From contig JALORC010000024.1 in assembly GCA_025459175.1 (NCBI GenBank), positions 1 through 62,795 on the forward strand: a stretch of 62,795 nucleotides of DNA, written 5' to 3'. Made by a program: the position numbers and the translations under genes. Positions within the stretch are counted from its first letter, which is position 1, and every line of letters begins with the position of its first letter. The DNA comes from Planctomycetota bacterium. GTDB taxonomy: Bacteria; Planctomycetota; UBA1135; UBA2386. Below the pieces are notes generated by a model. That model was given only the letters and a program-made list of their open reading frames with translations, had not been told where the DNA came from and made no database searches. Below are positions 1 through 8,303 of the stretch, in pieces.

Positions 1-147
1 GCCAACCATGAGCACGCTCTTCGCAGCCAGACCTCGCCGCGTGCGTTCCATGGCAACGCGCACCTGCTCGCGAAGGTCGTCCCGACCAGCAAGCTCTGGG
101 GGAGGCGCCCCGGCGCCCGGGGCATATGGGTTCAGGACCGGGTTCAC
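1..147 (-). CDS. Partial ATP-binding AAA-type ATPase (N-terminus only)
   Basis: The minus strand reads from a GTG at 147 off the left edge for 49 codons without a stop. The peptide has PYAPGAGAPPPELAGRDDLR near the start and AAKSVLMVG at the window edge. The ELAGRDDL stretch, then a helix, then a hydrophobic strand ending in G, is the usual opening of AAA-type ATPases whose Walker A (G-x-x-G-x-G-K-T) would follow immediately outside the window. The frame opens at a TAA (175-177); GTG 147 is the first plausible start, though no clear ribosome binding site precedes it. The function and partners of this ATPase group are unknown to me. Family assignment is by recognition of the N-terminal pattern only. 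Confidence 0.6.
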   Translation of the reverse strand, partial: MNPVLNPYAPGAGAPPPELAGRDDLREQVRVAMERTRRGLAAKSVLMVG

Positions 148-261
148 GACGTGAATATAAGAAGATTCGCCATCTTAGGCCAAAAGCGTAAACTAGGAAA
201 GATCTAGATAATACGCGCTCCAAGCGCCCCAAGTAGCTTGCTGACAAGAGCTATCGACAGC
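148..261. other. AT-rich intergenic spacer
   Basis: About 110 bases between the start of the partial ATPase gene and the stop of leuS. Positions 150-225 are far richer in A and T than the rest of the window (runs such as gtgaatataagaagatt and taaactaggaaagatctag). It should hold the ATPase promoter and the end of the leuS transcript. No hairpin with a T tract, tRNA or repeat was seen. Confidence 0.4.
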
Positions 262-2877
262 TCACCGCACGACGAAGTTGACCAGCTTGCCCGGCACGAC
301 GATCTCCTTGACCACCGTCTTGCCCTCGATGTGACTCGCGACCGCCGCCCGCGCCGCCGCCAGCACGACGTCGTTGGCCGCACCGTTCGCCACCATCACC
401 CGCCCGCGCACCTTGCCGAGTACCTGCACGACGACCTCGACCTGGTCGTCGACCAGCAGCGCCGCGTCGACCGACGGCCAGTGCGCCTTGGCCAGCAGAC
501 CCTCGCCGCCGAGCCGCTCCCACAGCTCCTCGGCGAGGTGCGGCGCGAACGGCTGCATCAGCTGCGCATAGCGCAACAGCTGGCTGCGGCTCAGGCGGTC
601 GATCGCCTTGGTCGCCTCGTTGACGAAGATCATCATCGCCGCGATCGCGGTGTTGAACGCCAGCCGCTCGATGTCGCCGTCGACCTTGTGGATCGTGCGG
701 TGCAGCGCCTTCTCGAGCTCCGGGTCGTTCGGGCGGTCCTGCTGCAGGTGCGCGTGGATCGGCCCCTGCTCGTGCGACTCCGGCACACACAGCCGCCAGC
801 TCCGCTGCAGGAAGCGGAACACCCCCGGCACGTCCTTGGGGTTCCACGGCTTGGTGTCGGCCAGCGGCCCCATGTACATCTCGTACAGCCGCAGGGAGTC
901 GGCGCCGTACTCAGAGACCACGTCGTCGGGATTGACGACGTTGCCGTAGCGCTTGCTCATCTTGGTGACGATCGGCTTCAGCTTCTCGCCGGTCACCGCA
1001 TGCATCACGTCATCGCCCTGCTCGCGCGTGTCCTGCTTCGGCACGATCGCGCCGCGCGAGTCCTCGTAGGCGAACGCCTGGATCATGCCCTGGTTGTAGA
1101 GCTTGTGGAACGGCTCGCGGCAGCGCACCAGCCCCTGGTCGTGCAGCACCTTGGTCCAGAACCGCGAGTAGAGCAGGTGCCCGACCGCGTGCTCGGTGCC
1201 GCCGACGTAGAGGTCGACCGGCAGCCAGTAGTCGCTCGCCGCCTTGCTGCAGAACTCGCTCGTGTTGTGCGGGTCGCAGAAGCGCAGGAAGTACCAGCTC
1301 GAGCCCGCCGCGCCCGGCATCGTGTTGATCTCGCGCTGCGCCGGCCGGCCCCTGTCGTCCTTGGTCGCGACCCAGTCCTTGGCGCGGATCAGCGGCGACT
1401 CCGGCGTGCCACCCGGTTTGAAGTCGGCCATGAACGGCAGCTCCACCGGCAGCTGCGCATCCGGCACCAGCTCGACCCCGTCCTGCGTGTGCAGCACCGG
1501 GAACGGCTCGCCCCAGTAGCGCTGCCGCGAGAACAGCCAGTCGCGCAGTTTGTAGGTGACCTTGGCCTCGCCGCGCCGGTGCTGCACCAGCCAGTCGATG
1601 ACCTTGCGCTTGGCCTCGTGCATGCCGAGCCCGGCGATCGACAGCGAACCGTTGCTGTTCTGCGGCCCGAACGGCACGTCGTCGGTGCAGCACAGCTCGC
1701 CGGCCGCGATCGCGGCGTCCTTCGCCGTGTCACCGGTCGACGGCGCGAAGATGCCCGGCACCGGCAGCGCGAACTTCCGGGCGAACGCGAAGTCGCGCTC
1801 GTCGCCGGCCGGCACCGCCATGATCGCGCCGGTGCCGTAGGTGACGATCACGTAGTCGGCGATCCAGACCGGGATGCGGCCGCGCGGGTCGTTGGCGGGG
1901 AACAGCGGGTTCTGCGCATACGCGCCGGTGAACACGCCGGTCTTGTCCTTGGCCAGATCGGTGCGCTCGAGCTCGCTCTTCGCCGCCGCGGTCCTCTGGT
2001 AGGCCGTCACCGCCTCGCGCTGGGCCGCCGTGGTGATCTTGTCGATCAGCGGATGCTCCGGCGACAACACCATGAACGACGCACCGAACAGCGTGTCGGG
2101 CCGCGTCGTGAACACGCGGATCTTCATGCCGATGCGGCCGTGCACGTCGAAGTCGATCTCGGCGCCCTCGCTCTTGCCGATCCACTCGCGCTGCATCGTC
2201 TTCAGCGACTCGCTCCAGTCGAGCCCGTCGAGGTCGGCCAGCAGTCGTTCGGCGAAGTCGGTGATCTTCAGCACCCACTGGCGCAGCGGCCGCCGTTCGC
2301 ACGGATGGTCGCCGCGTTCGCTCTTGCCATTGATGACCTCGTCGTTGGCGAGCACGGTGCCGAGTGCCTCGCACCACCACACCGGCGCGTTGCTCTCGTA
2401 GGCGAGCCCGCGCGCGTGCAGCTGCTTCCAGATCCACTGCGTCCAGCGGAAGTACTTCGGGTCGGCGGTGCTGAGCTCGCGGTTCCAGTCGTACGAGAAG
2501 CCGAGCCGCTGCAGCTGCCGCTTGAACGTGGCGATGTTCTGCGCCGTCGTCTGCGCCGGATGCGTGTTGGTCTGGATCGCGTACTGCTCGGCCGGCAGTC
2601 CGAACGCGTCCCAGCCCATCGGGTGCAGCACGTTGCAGCCCTTGGCCCGCTTCCAGCGCGACACGATGTCGGTCGCCGTGTAGCCCTCCGGGTGACCGAC
2701 GTGCAGGCCGGCCGCCGACGGATACGGGAACATGTCGAGCGCGTAGAACTTCGGCTGGTTCGGATCGAAGCCCGGGTCGCCGGGGTTCTTGGCGGCGAAC
2801 ACCTGGTGCTGCTGCCAGAACTGCTGCCACTTCGGTTCGATGGTGGCGGGATCGTAGGTCTGCTTCGGCTCGGCCAT
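262..2877 (-). CDS. leuS: Leucyl-tRNA synthetase
   Basis: Class I aminoacyl-tRNA synthetase charging tRNA-Leu with leucine in the cytoplasm. The 871-residue product has the usual bacterial length. The HIGH-type motif is HVGH at residues 59-62 (PYPSAAGLHVGH) and the KMSKS-type loop is KMSKR at 639-643. Between them lies the CP1 editing domain (TRPDTLFGASFMVLSPEHPL) and a family-typical GSSWYFLRFCDP segment. The ATG at 2877 gives MAEPKQTYDP, and the next residues ATIEPKWQQFW match the LeuRS N-terminus. It is isolated: a partial ATPase gene lies downstream on the same strand and a divergent secreted-protein gene upstream. No T-box or other leader was recognised. Nothing suggests damage or transfer. 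Confidence 0.97.
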   Translation of the reverse strand: MAEPKQTYDPATIEPKWQQFWQQHQVFAAKNPGDPGFDPNQPKFYALDMFPYPSAAGLHVGHPEGYTATDIVSRWKRAKGCNVLHPMGWDAFGLPAEQYAIQTNTHPAQTTAQNIATFKRQLQRLGFSYDWNRELSTADPKYFRWTQWIWKQLHARGLAYESNAPVWWCEALGTVLANDEVINGKSERGDHPCERRPLRQWVLKITDFAERLLADLDGLDWSESLKTMQREWIGKSEGAEIDFDVHGRIGMKIRVFTTRPDTLFGASFMVLSPEHPLIDKITTAAQREAVTAYQRTAAAKSELERTDLAKDKTGVFTGAYAQNPLFPANDPRGRIPVWIADYVIVTYGTGAIMAVPAGDERDFAFARKFALPVPGIFAPSTGDTAKDAAIAAGELCCTDDVPFGPQNSNGSLSIAGLGMHEAKRKVIDWLVQHRRGEAKVTYKLRDWLFSRQRYWGEPFPVLHTQDGVELVPDAQLPVELPFMADFKPGGTPESPLIRAKDWVATKDDRGRPAQREINTMPGAAGSSWYFLRFCDPHNTSEFCSKAASDYWLPVDLYVGGTEHAVGHLLYSRFWTKVLHDQGLVRCREPFHKLYNQGMIQAFAYEDSRGAIVPKQDTREQGDDVMHAVTGEKLKPIVTKMSKRYGNVVNPDDVVSEYGADSLRLYEMYMGPLADTKPWNPKDVPGVFRFLQRSWRLCVPESHEQGPIHAHLQQDRPNDPELEKALHRTIHKVDGDIERLAFNTAIAAMMIFVNEATKAIDRLSRSQLLRYAQLMQPFAPHLAEELWERLGGEGLLAKAHWPSVDAALLVDDQVEVVVQVLGKVRGRVMVANGAANDVVLAAARAAVASHIEGKTVVKEIVVPGKLVNFVVR

Positions 2878-3021
2878 GTTCGTCTCGTGGGGGCGAACAG
2901 TATGCCGATGCGCGCGGAGCCGCGGAACGGCGAACTGCGGCGCCGCGTGCGATCGCGCACAAAGGGTTACGCAACCGCGCTAGCGAGCTAACAGCAGAGT
3001 CCCTGTGCCAAGGAGATGCCA

Positions 3022-4491
3022 ATGAACCTGCCCCAGATCGCGGCCGCCACCGCGGCGCTAGCAATCACCCCTCTCGCCTCCGCCCAGACCCTCGACTGGA
3101 TCGCGCCGCCCGGCGTGACGGTGCTCGACACCGACAGCACGACGCTGCAGCCGACCACCGGGCCGGCGATCACCGTCACCGGCGGTGTGTTCGTGTTCCG
3201 CAACGTGACGATCCCGAACGGCTCGACGGTGATCGGACGCGGCAGTCGACCGATGGTCTGGATCACCACGACGATGCAGGTCGACGGCCGGTTGTCGGTC
3301 GACGGCGAGGACGGCGAGAAGGTCCTCACCCTGAATGCGCCGTTCGTGCCGGCGACCGGCGGGCGCGGCGGCGCCGCCGGCGGCGATGGCGGCCGGGGCA
3401 GCCCGCAGATCGCGCTGCGTTCGCTCGCCGGCCAACCCGGCAACGGCCCCGGCAACACGCCCGGGCTCGGCGGCGGCGGTGGGCTGTTGGCCAGCCCGCA
3501 GTGCGCGCTCGGTTCCGGCGGCGGCGGCGGCGCCTTCGCCACCATCGGCGACCCCTGGTTCAAGGCCCCCGCGGGCACCGGCACGGCGTTCGTGCAACGC
3601 GGCGGCATCGGCGGGTTCGGCTGCGGCGGAATCAGCGGTGCCGTCACGCGCACGCTGGTCGGCGGCGGCCCCGGCGGCACCCTGTTCGTCGACGCCCGCG
3701 CCGACAACGACTTCTTCGGCCTCGGCTTCGACGTGAGCAGCGGTCAACCGGTGCCGGGCGAACTCACGCAACTCGTCGGCGGTGCGGGCGGCGGCGGCGG
3801 CGGCGACATCGCGTTCGATGCGCCGCTGCTCAGCCCGGCCTGGATCAACGACAACAAGGGCGGCGGCGGTGGCGGTGGCGGCGGCGCCTTGTTGGTGTTC
3901 GCCAGCACCGACATCGTGGTCGGCCCCGGCGGCCGCGTCACCGCCAACGGCGGCAACGGTGGCAGCGGCGAGCTGGGTTCCTTCCCGAGCGCGGTCGGCA
4001 ACAACGCGGGCGGTGGCGGCGGCTCCGGTGGCCTGCTGATCCTGGCCGCACTCGGCCAGATCGTGCTCGAGGTGAAGGGCGGTACCTACGCCAACAACAA
4101 CTTCGACTTCGTGCTGTCGGCCGATGGTGGGATCTGCACGACCAGCGGGTTCCCGCCGAACTTCATCTTCGGCAAGTACGAGCTCGCGACGTCGCCCTCC
4201 TACGCCGGCAACTACGACCGCGCCCCGCTCGGCGGCTTCGGCGGCATGGGCATCGTGCAGCTCGCGGCGCCGAGCGGCACCAACCAGGACGGCACCAACA
4301 CCGTGCTCGACGACAACATCGTGCTGCGCCTGAACGGCGTGCCGCTGCAGGGTGCCCAGAAGCGCGCCTACCTCGCCTGGCGCGGCTACCGCAACGCGCA
4401 GGGCGTGCTGGTCGACGACTTCGGGGCGCCGACCAACATCAACGGCAATGAAGGGGACATCCGGCCGGCGCCAGTGCTGCTGCGACTGTGA
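3022..4491 (+). CDS. Secreted glycine-rich protein
   Basis: The 489-residue product begins MNLPQIAAATAALAITPLAS and carries a Sec signal peptide (cleavage likely after ASA). The start is ATG 3022, because AAGGAG at 3010-3015 lies six bases before it; an ATG at 3016 abuts that site and is less likely. After about 110 residues of beta-rich sequence come long Gly/Ala-rich tracts (GGRGGAAGGDGGRG, GGGGGGDI, KGGGGGGGGGALLVFAS, NNAGGGGGSGGLL), interrupted by short hydrophobic strands of the kind ALLVFASTDIVV. The pattern resembles parallel beta-helix or autotransporter-like surface proteins with Gly-rich loops. No catalytic motif was found. It is probably cell surface or extracellular; the role is unknown. 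Confidence 0.75.
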   Translation: MNLPQIAAATAALAITPLASAQTLDWIAPPGVTVLDTDSTTLQPTTGPAITVTGGVFVFRNVTIPNGSTVIGRGSRPMVWITTTMQVDGRLSVDGEDGEKVLTLNAPFVPATGGRGGAAGGDGGRGSPQIALRSLAGQPGNGPGNTPGLGGGGGLLASPQCALGSGGGGGAFATIGDPWFKAPAGTGTAFVQRGGIGGFGCGGISGAVTRTLVGGGPGGTLFVDARADNDFFGLGFDVSSGQPVPGELTQLVGGAGGGGGGDIAFDAPLLSPAWINDNKGGGGGGGGGALLVFASTDIVVGPGGRVTANGGNGGSGELGSFPSAVGNNAGGGGGSGGLLILAALGQIVLEVKGGTYANNNFDFVLSADGGICTTSGFPPNFIFGKYELATSPSYAGNYDRAPLGGFGGMGIVQLAAPSGTNQDGTNTVLDDNIVLRLNGVPLQGAQKRAYLAWRGYRNAQGVLVDDFGAPTNINGNEGDIRPAPVLLRL

Positions 4492-4521
4492 CGGAGCGCC
4501 GCCGCGGCCTACGCTGCGGCG

Positions 4522-4812
4522 ATGCGCTTCCCGAACGACACGGCCTTCCACCTGCGCATGGCGGCGTTGGTGATCGGCTCGCTGTTCCTCGAGCAACTCG
4601 CCCGCAAGCACCTGCCGAACTGGTCGTCGCCGCAGATCGGCATCGTCACGTTCGTGCTCGGCCTCGCCTGGGTCGCCCTGGCGGCATTCCATCACGCGAA
4701 GACCACGCAGGACCGCGTCAAGGTGCTCGATGCGAAGGTCGAGCGGCTGCAGGCCCTGTGCGATGCGCTCGCCGACGACCAGCGCGCGCGCCGTTCGCTG
4801 CCGAAACTGTGA
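4522..4812 (+). CDS. Small membrane protein with C-terminal coiled coil
   Basis: A 96-residue product with two predicted membrane segments, around residues 12-26 (MAALVIGSLFLEQLA) and 38-56 (IGIVTFVLGLAWVALAAFH). They are followed by a charged, heptad-like helix (DRVKVLDAKVERLQALCDAL) that could mediate coiled-coil pairing in the cytoplasm. No family was recognised. It lies 30 bases after the glycine-rich gene and directly before the DinB-like gene, whose possible GTG start at 4809 overlaps this stop (GTGA), suggesting coupled translation. Confidence 0.6.
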   Translation: MRFPNDTAFHLRMAALVIGSLFLEQLARKHLPNWSSPQIGIVTFVLGLAWVALAAFHHAKTTQDRVKVLDAKVERLQALCDALADDQRARRSLPKL

Positions 4813-4820
4813 GCCTGCCC

Positions 4821-5378
4821 ATGGACCTGCTGCACTCGATCCGCACCGAATACAACCGCTATCGACGCCTGTGCGAACTGGCGATCGAACAGGTCACCGA
4901 TGCGGACCTGATGCACCGATCGAGCGACGACGGCAACTCGCTGGCGATCCTGCTGCGCCACCTGAGCGGCAACCTGCGCTCGCGGTTCACCGACTTCCTG
5001 ACCAGCGACGGCGAGAAGCCCTGGCGCCAGCGCGACGAGGAGTTCGAGCCACCGACCTTCGACCGCGGCACGCTGCTGGCGCAGTGGCAGACCGCCTGGG
5101 ACGTGCTGGATCAGGCGCTGCAGCAGGTCGCCGCGGCCGGCCCGCAGGCGCTGGCCCGGGAGGTGACGATCCGGCAACAGCCGCTGACGGTGCTCGATGC
5201 GCTGCTGCGTTCGGTGGCCCACGTCGCCTACCACACCGGCCAGGTCGTGCTGCTGGCGCGCGAACGCTGCGGTCCACGCTGGCGCACGCTGTCGATCCCC
5301 CGCGGCGGCTCGGCGGCCTACGCCGCGGCCCCGGATCGGGAGAAGTCGCCAGCGCCGCCGGGCCCGAATCGATCCTGA
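4821..5378 (+). CDS. DinB/DUF1572-like four-helix protein
   Basis: A 185-residue product. The sequence LLHSIRTEYNRYRRLCELAI, then DGNSLAILLRHLSGNLRSRF, then SVAHVAYHTGQVVLLARE matches the DinB/YfiT-like fold. His residues in LLRHLSGN and in HVAYHTGQ are the expected metal ligands; the usual third ligand fits the spacing. Members are putative metal-dependent thiol-transferase-type enzymes, but most lack an assigned reaction. ATG 4821 is taken as the start. A GTG at 4809 overlapping the upstream stop is an alternative adding four residues. The C-terminal tail after the helices is Pro/Arg-rich and probably disordered. Confidence 0.75.
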   Translation: MDLLHSIRTEYNRYRRLCELAIEQVTDADLMHRSSDDGNSLAILLRHLSGNLRSRFTDFLTSDGEKPWRQRDEEFEPPTFDRGTLLAQWQTAWDVLDQALQQVAAAGPQALAREVTIRQQPLTVLDALLRSVAHVAYHTGQVVLLARERCGPRWRTLSIPRGGSAAYAAAPDREKSPAPPGPNRS

Positions 5379-5431
5379 ATCGGACCGGCTTGCCGCGCGT
5401 CGACAGCGCCTATGGTGGGAGAACCACTCCG

Positions 5432-6805
5432 ATGAACCACCGAACCACCAGCTCCCTCGCCGTCCTCCTCCTCGCCACCACCGCGGCCGCCCAATGGCAG
5501 CAGGCGACCCCGACCGCGTCCCCGGCCGGCCGCTCCGCCGCCGGCATGACGTGGAACCCCACCACCGGCGCGCTGCTGATGTTCGGCGGCGACACCGGCG
5601 CGTTCCCGAACGGCGCCAGCAACGAGACCTGGAGCTACGACGGCAGTACCTGGACCCTGCTGACGCCGACCGTGTCGCCGAACCCGGTCGTCGGCGTCGA
5701 GCTGGTGCACGACCCGGTGCGCGGCGTGTTCGTGTTCTACGGCAGCCTCAGCACCAGCTTCTTCGGCGGCCCGTCGATCGACCAGACCTGGGAATACAAC
5801 GGCACCACCTGGACCCAGATCACCACCGTCAACTCGCCCGGCGGCCTCGGCCTCTACGGCATGTGCTTCGACTCGGCGCGCAACCGCACCGTGCTCTACG
5901 GCGGCCAGCCGAACAGCTTCTTCCCGATCGCCGCCAACGGCACCTGGGAATACAACGGCACCGACTGGACGCAGGTGACGACGGTCGGCAGCCCCGGCCC
6001 GCTCGAGCGCCCGGCGATGTGCTTCCACCAGGGCATCGGCCGCACCGTTCTGTTCGGCGGCATCGACCCGCAGACCGGCGGTGTCGACACCACCTGGCTC
6101 TATGACGGCACCAACTGGACCGCTGCGGTCGTCCCCGGCCCGAAGCCGGCGGTGCGCACCGGCGCCAAGCTCGCCTACGACAGCGATCGCGGCGTCTGCG
6201 TGCTGACCGGCGGCGTCGATCCGACCAACGGCAACCAGATCGTCGACAGCTGGGAGTTCGACGGCACGGCTTGGACGCAGGTGGCGAGCACCACGCCCGG
6301 CCGCCGCGACGGCATGCTGGCCTACGCTCCGAACCGCCGCCGCGTCGTGCAGTTCGGCGGCATCGGCGGCACCGGTGGCTTCACGACGCTCGCCGACACC
6401 TGGGAATACTCGATGGCGCGCGTGATCGGCACCGGCTGCGCCGGCGGCGGTGGCGTGCCGGAACTGCGCGCCACCAGCGGCCCGCGGCTCGGCCAGAGCT
6501 ACGTGCAGGACCTCACCAACCTCAACCCGACGATCGGGATCGCGGTCGTCGTGCTGAGCCTGACCGAGACGCCGGCCACGCCGCTGGCCGCGATCGGCAT
6601 GCCGGGTTGCTTCGCCTACGTGACCCCGGACGTGCTGCTGACCGTGCTCGCTGCCAGCGGCATCGCCAACCTGCCGATCACGATCCCGACCACCGCCACG
6701 CTGAACGGCCTGTCGCTGTTCGGTCAGGGCCTCGGGCTCGACCCGACCATCAACCCGGCCGGCCTCGTCAGCTCGAACGCGCTGGAAGGGCGCATCGGCC
6801 AATGA
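5432..6805 (+). CDS. Secreted Kelch-like beta-propeller protein 1
   Basis: The 457-residue product starts MNHRTTSSLAVLLLATTAAA, a signal peptide. About six Kelch/galactose-oxidase-type blades follow, each with MFGG or LYGG and a W-x-Y-D/N-G-x-x-W strand (WSYDGSTWTLL, WEYNGTTWTQI, WEYNGTDWTQV, WLYDGTNWTAA, WEFDGTAWTQV). From about residue 335 a separate C-terminal domain begins with IGTGCAGGGGVPELRA, contains AAIGMPGCFAY and ends near the C-terminus. A similar domain occurs in the next gene and in three others here. A purine-rich GGTGGGAGAA upstream may serve as ribosome binding site. The stop overlaps the next start (ATGA). The protein is exported; its ligand is unknown. Confidence 0.8.
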   Translation: MNHRTTSSLAVLLLATTAAAQWQQATPTASPAGRSAAGMTWNPTTGALLMFGGDTGAFPNGASNETWSYDGSTWTLLTPTVSPNPVVGVELVHDPVRGVFVFYGSLSTSFFGGPSIDQTWEYNGTTWTQITTVNSPGGLGLYGMCFDSARNRTVLYGGQPNSFFPIAANGTWEYNGTDWTQVTTVGSPGPLERPAMCFHQGIGRTVLFGGIDPQTGGVDTTWLYDGTNWTAAVVPGPKPAVRTGAKLAYDSDRGVCVLTGGVDPTNGNQIVDSWEFDGTAWTQVASTTPGRRDGMLAYAPNRRRVVQFGGIGGTGGFTTLADTWEYSMARVIGTGCAGGGGVPELRATSGPRLGQSYVQDLTNLNPTIGIAVVVLSLTETPATPLAAIGMPGCFAYVTPDVLLTVLAASGIANLPITIPTTATLNGLSLFGQGLGLDPTINPAGLVSSNALEGRIGQ

Positions 6806-8187
6806 CCGCCGCACGCCGGCTCGGTGCGCAGCTGGCGCTCGCCGCGCTGTGCGCGGCGTCGCTGCCGGCGCAATGGGGCGCGATCGCGACCGGCACGGCG
6901 CCTGCCCCGCGCGCGGGGGCGCTGCTCGCGCACGACCCGCTCGGCAACCGCACCCTGATGTTCGGCGGCAACTGGACCAACGAGTTCTGGAGCTACGCCG
7001 GCGGCAACTGGACCCAGCTGAACCCGCCGGTGCTGCCCGGTCCGCGCGCGCGCGCCGACATGGCCACCGACCCATTGCTCGGCACGGTGCTGCTGTACGG
7101 TGGCGACGACAGCGGGTCCCAGTTCGCCACCGACGAAACCTGGTCCTGGGACGGCAACGCCTGGCAGCTGCTGCAGCCAGCGGCGACCCCGGGTGGACTC
7201 GCGCGCCACGCGCTCGCCTTCGATCAGCAGCGCCAGGTGTTCGTGCTGTTCGGCGGTCGCAACAACAGCTGGCTGCAGAACCAGGGCTTCGACCAGACCT
7301 GGGAGTTCGCCAACGGCAACTGGCAGCTGATGAGCCCGCAGCTGTCGCCGCCGCCGCGGCGTGACCTGGCGATGTCGTGGCACCCGGGCCTGTCGAAGGT
7401 GATGCTGTTCGGCGGCATCGACAACACCGGCGCCGCCAGCGACCAGACCTGGGCCTACGACGGCGCGGGCTGGGTGCAGATGCACACCACCGGAGTGCGG
7501 CCACCGGCGCGCACCGGCGCGCGCATGGTGCCCGTGCTCGGCCGCAATCTGTGCGTGCTGGTCGGCGGGCGCGATCCGGTCACGCAGCAGATCTTCAACG
7601 ACACCTGGGAACACGACGGCGTCAACTGGACGCCGGTCGCCGGCGTCTACGCGGGCATGTACCCGGCCCGCGACGGGTTCGGCCTCGCTCACGACACCGT
7701 TCGCAACCGTCTGGTCTGCTTCGGCGGCCAGATCGCCAACGGCTCGCTGCGCAACGACACCTGGGAGTATGGCGCGCAGTTCCAGCCGTTCGGCTTCGGC
7801 TGCCCCGGCAGCGCCGGCGTGCCGGCACTGCTCGCCGGCGCGCCGGCGACGCTCGGCTCCATCACCGGCGCCAGCATCACCAACGTGCCCGCGGCGAGTC
7901 CGTTCGCCTTGATGGCGGTCGGCCTGAGCCGCACGCAGTGGTCGTTCGGCAGCCTGCCGATGCTGCTCGATGCGTTCGGCATGCCCGGTTGCCGCACCTA
8001 CACCAGTGCCGACCTGCTGACCGCGGTGCCGTCGGTCGGCGGCACGGCGACCTGGAGCTTCGGGGTGCCGCTGCAGCCGAACCTGGTGGGCGTCGCGTTC
8101 TTCCTGCAGGGCGTGGTGCTCGATCCAGGCTTGAACGCGCTCGGACTGTCGACGACGAACGCGGCTGTGCTGGTGCTGGGGAACTGA
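6802..8187 (+). CDS. Secreted Kelch-like beta-propeller protein 2
   Basis: The 461-residue paralogue of the preceding protein, translationally coupled through an ATGA overlap. The signal peptide is MTAARRLGAQLALAALCAAS with a likely cut after LPA. About six blades carry WSYAGGNWTQL, WSWDGNAWQLL, WEFANGNWQLM, WAYDGAGWVQM and WEHDGVNWTPV with LFGG strands. The C-terminal domain (from about residue 330) begins FGFGCPGSAGVPALLAG and holds DAFGMPGCRTY, matching the one in its neighbour. The pair probably arose by tandem duplication and may act together at the surface. A strong hairpin follows the stop codon. Confidence 0.8.
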   Translation: MTAARRLGAQLALAALCAASLPAQWGAIATGTAPAPRAGALLAHDPLGNRTLMFGGNWTNEFWSYAGGNWTQLNPPVLPGPRARADMATDPLLGTVLLYGGDDSGSQFATDETWSWDGNAWQLLQPAATPGGLARHALAFDQQRQVFVLFGGRNNSWLQNQGFDQTWEFANGNWQLMSPQLSPPPRRDLAMSWHPGLSKVMLFGGIDNTGAASDQTWAYDGAGWVQMHTTGVRPPARTGARMVPVLGRNLCVLVGGRDPVTQQIFNDTWEHDGVNWTPVAGVYAGMYPARDGFGLAHDTVRNRLVCFGGQIANGSLRNDTWEYGAQFQPFGFGCPGSAGVPALLAGAPATLGSITGASITNVPAASPFALMAVGLSRTQWSFGSLPMLLDAFGMPGCRTYTSADLLTAVPSVGGTATWSFGVPLQPNLVGVAFFLQGVVLDPGLNALGLSTTNAAVLVLGN

Positions 8188-8190
8188 GCG

Positions 8191-8212
8191 CGGCTCGCCC
8201 GCGGGCGAGCCG
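8191..8212 (+). terminator. GC-rich hairpin after the Kelch gene pair
   Basis: A perfect 10-bp inverted repeat (CGGCTCGCCC and GGGCGAGCCG) separated by GC begins three bases after the stop of the second Kelch gene. No T tract follows, so it is either an intrinsic-like terminator of a high-GC genome or an mRNA 3'-stabilising hairpin. Confidence 0.5.
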
Positions 8213-8303
8213 GCTCGGCGGTTGCCAGGACGCCGCAACGCCAGCATTGACCACCGCCGCGTCGCTGCCGAGCATCCGCGGCGCTCCCGACCAAACCGCC
8301 GCC

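Noticed and set aside
238..2991. Long plus-strand frame opposite leuS
   Set aside because: Arg/His/Leu-biased composition without domains, and leuS on the other strand is certain.
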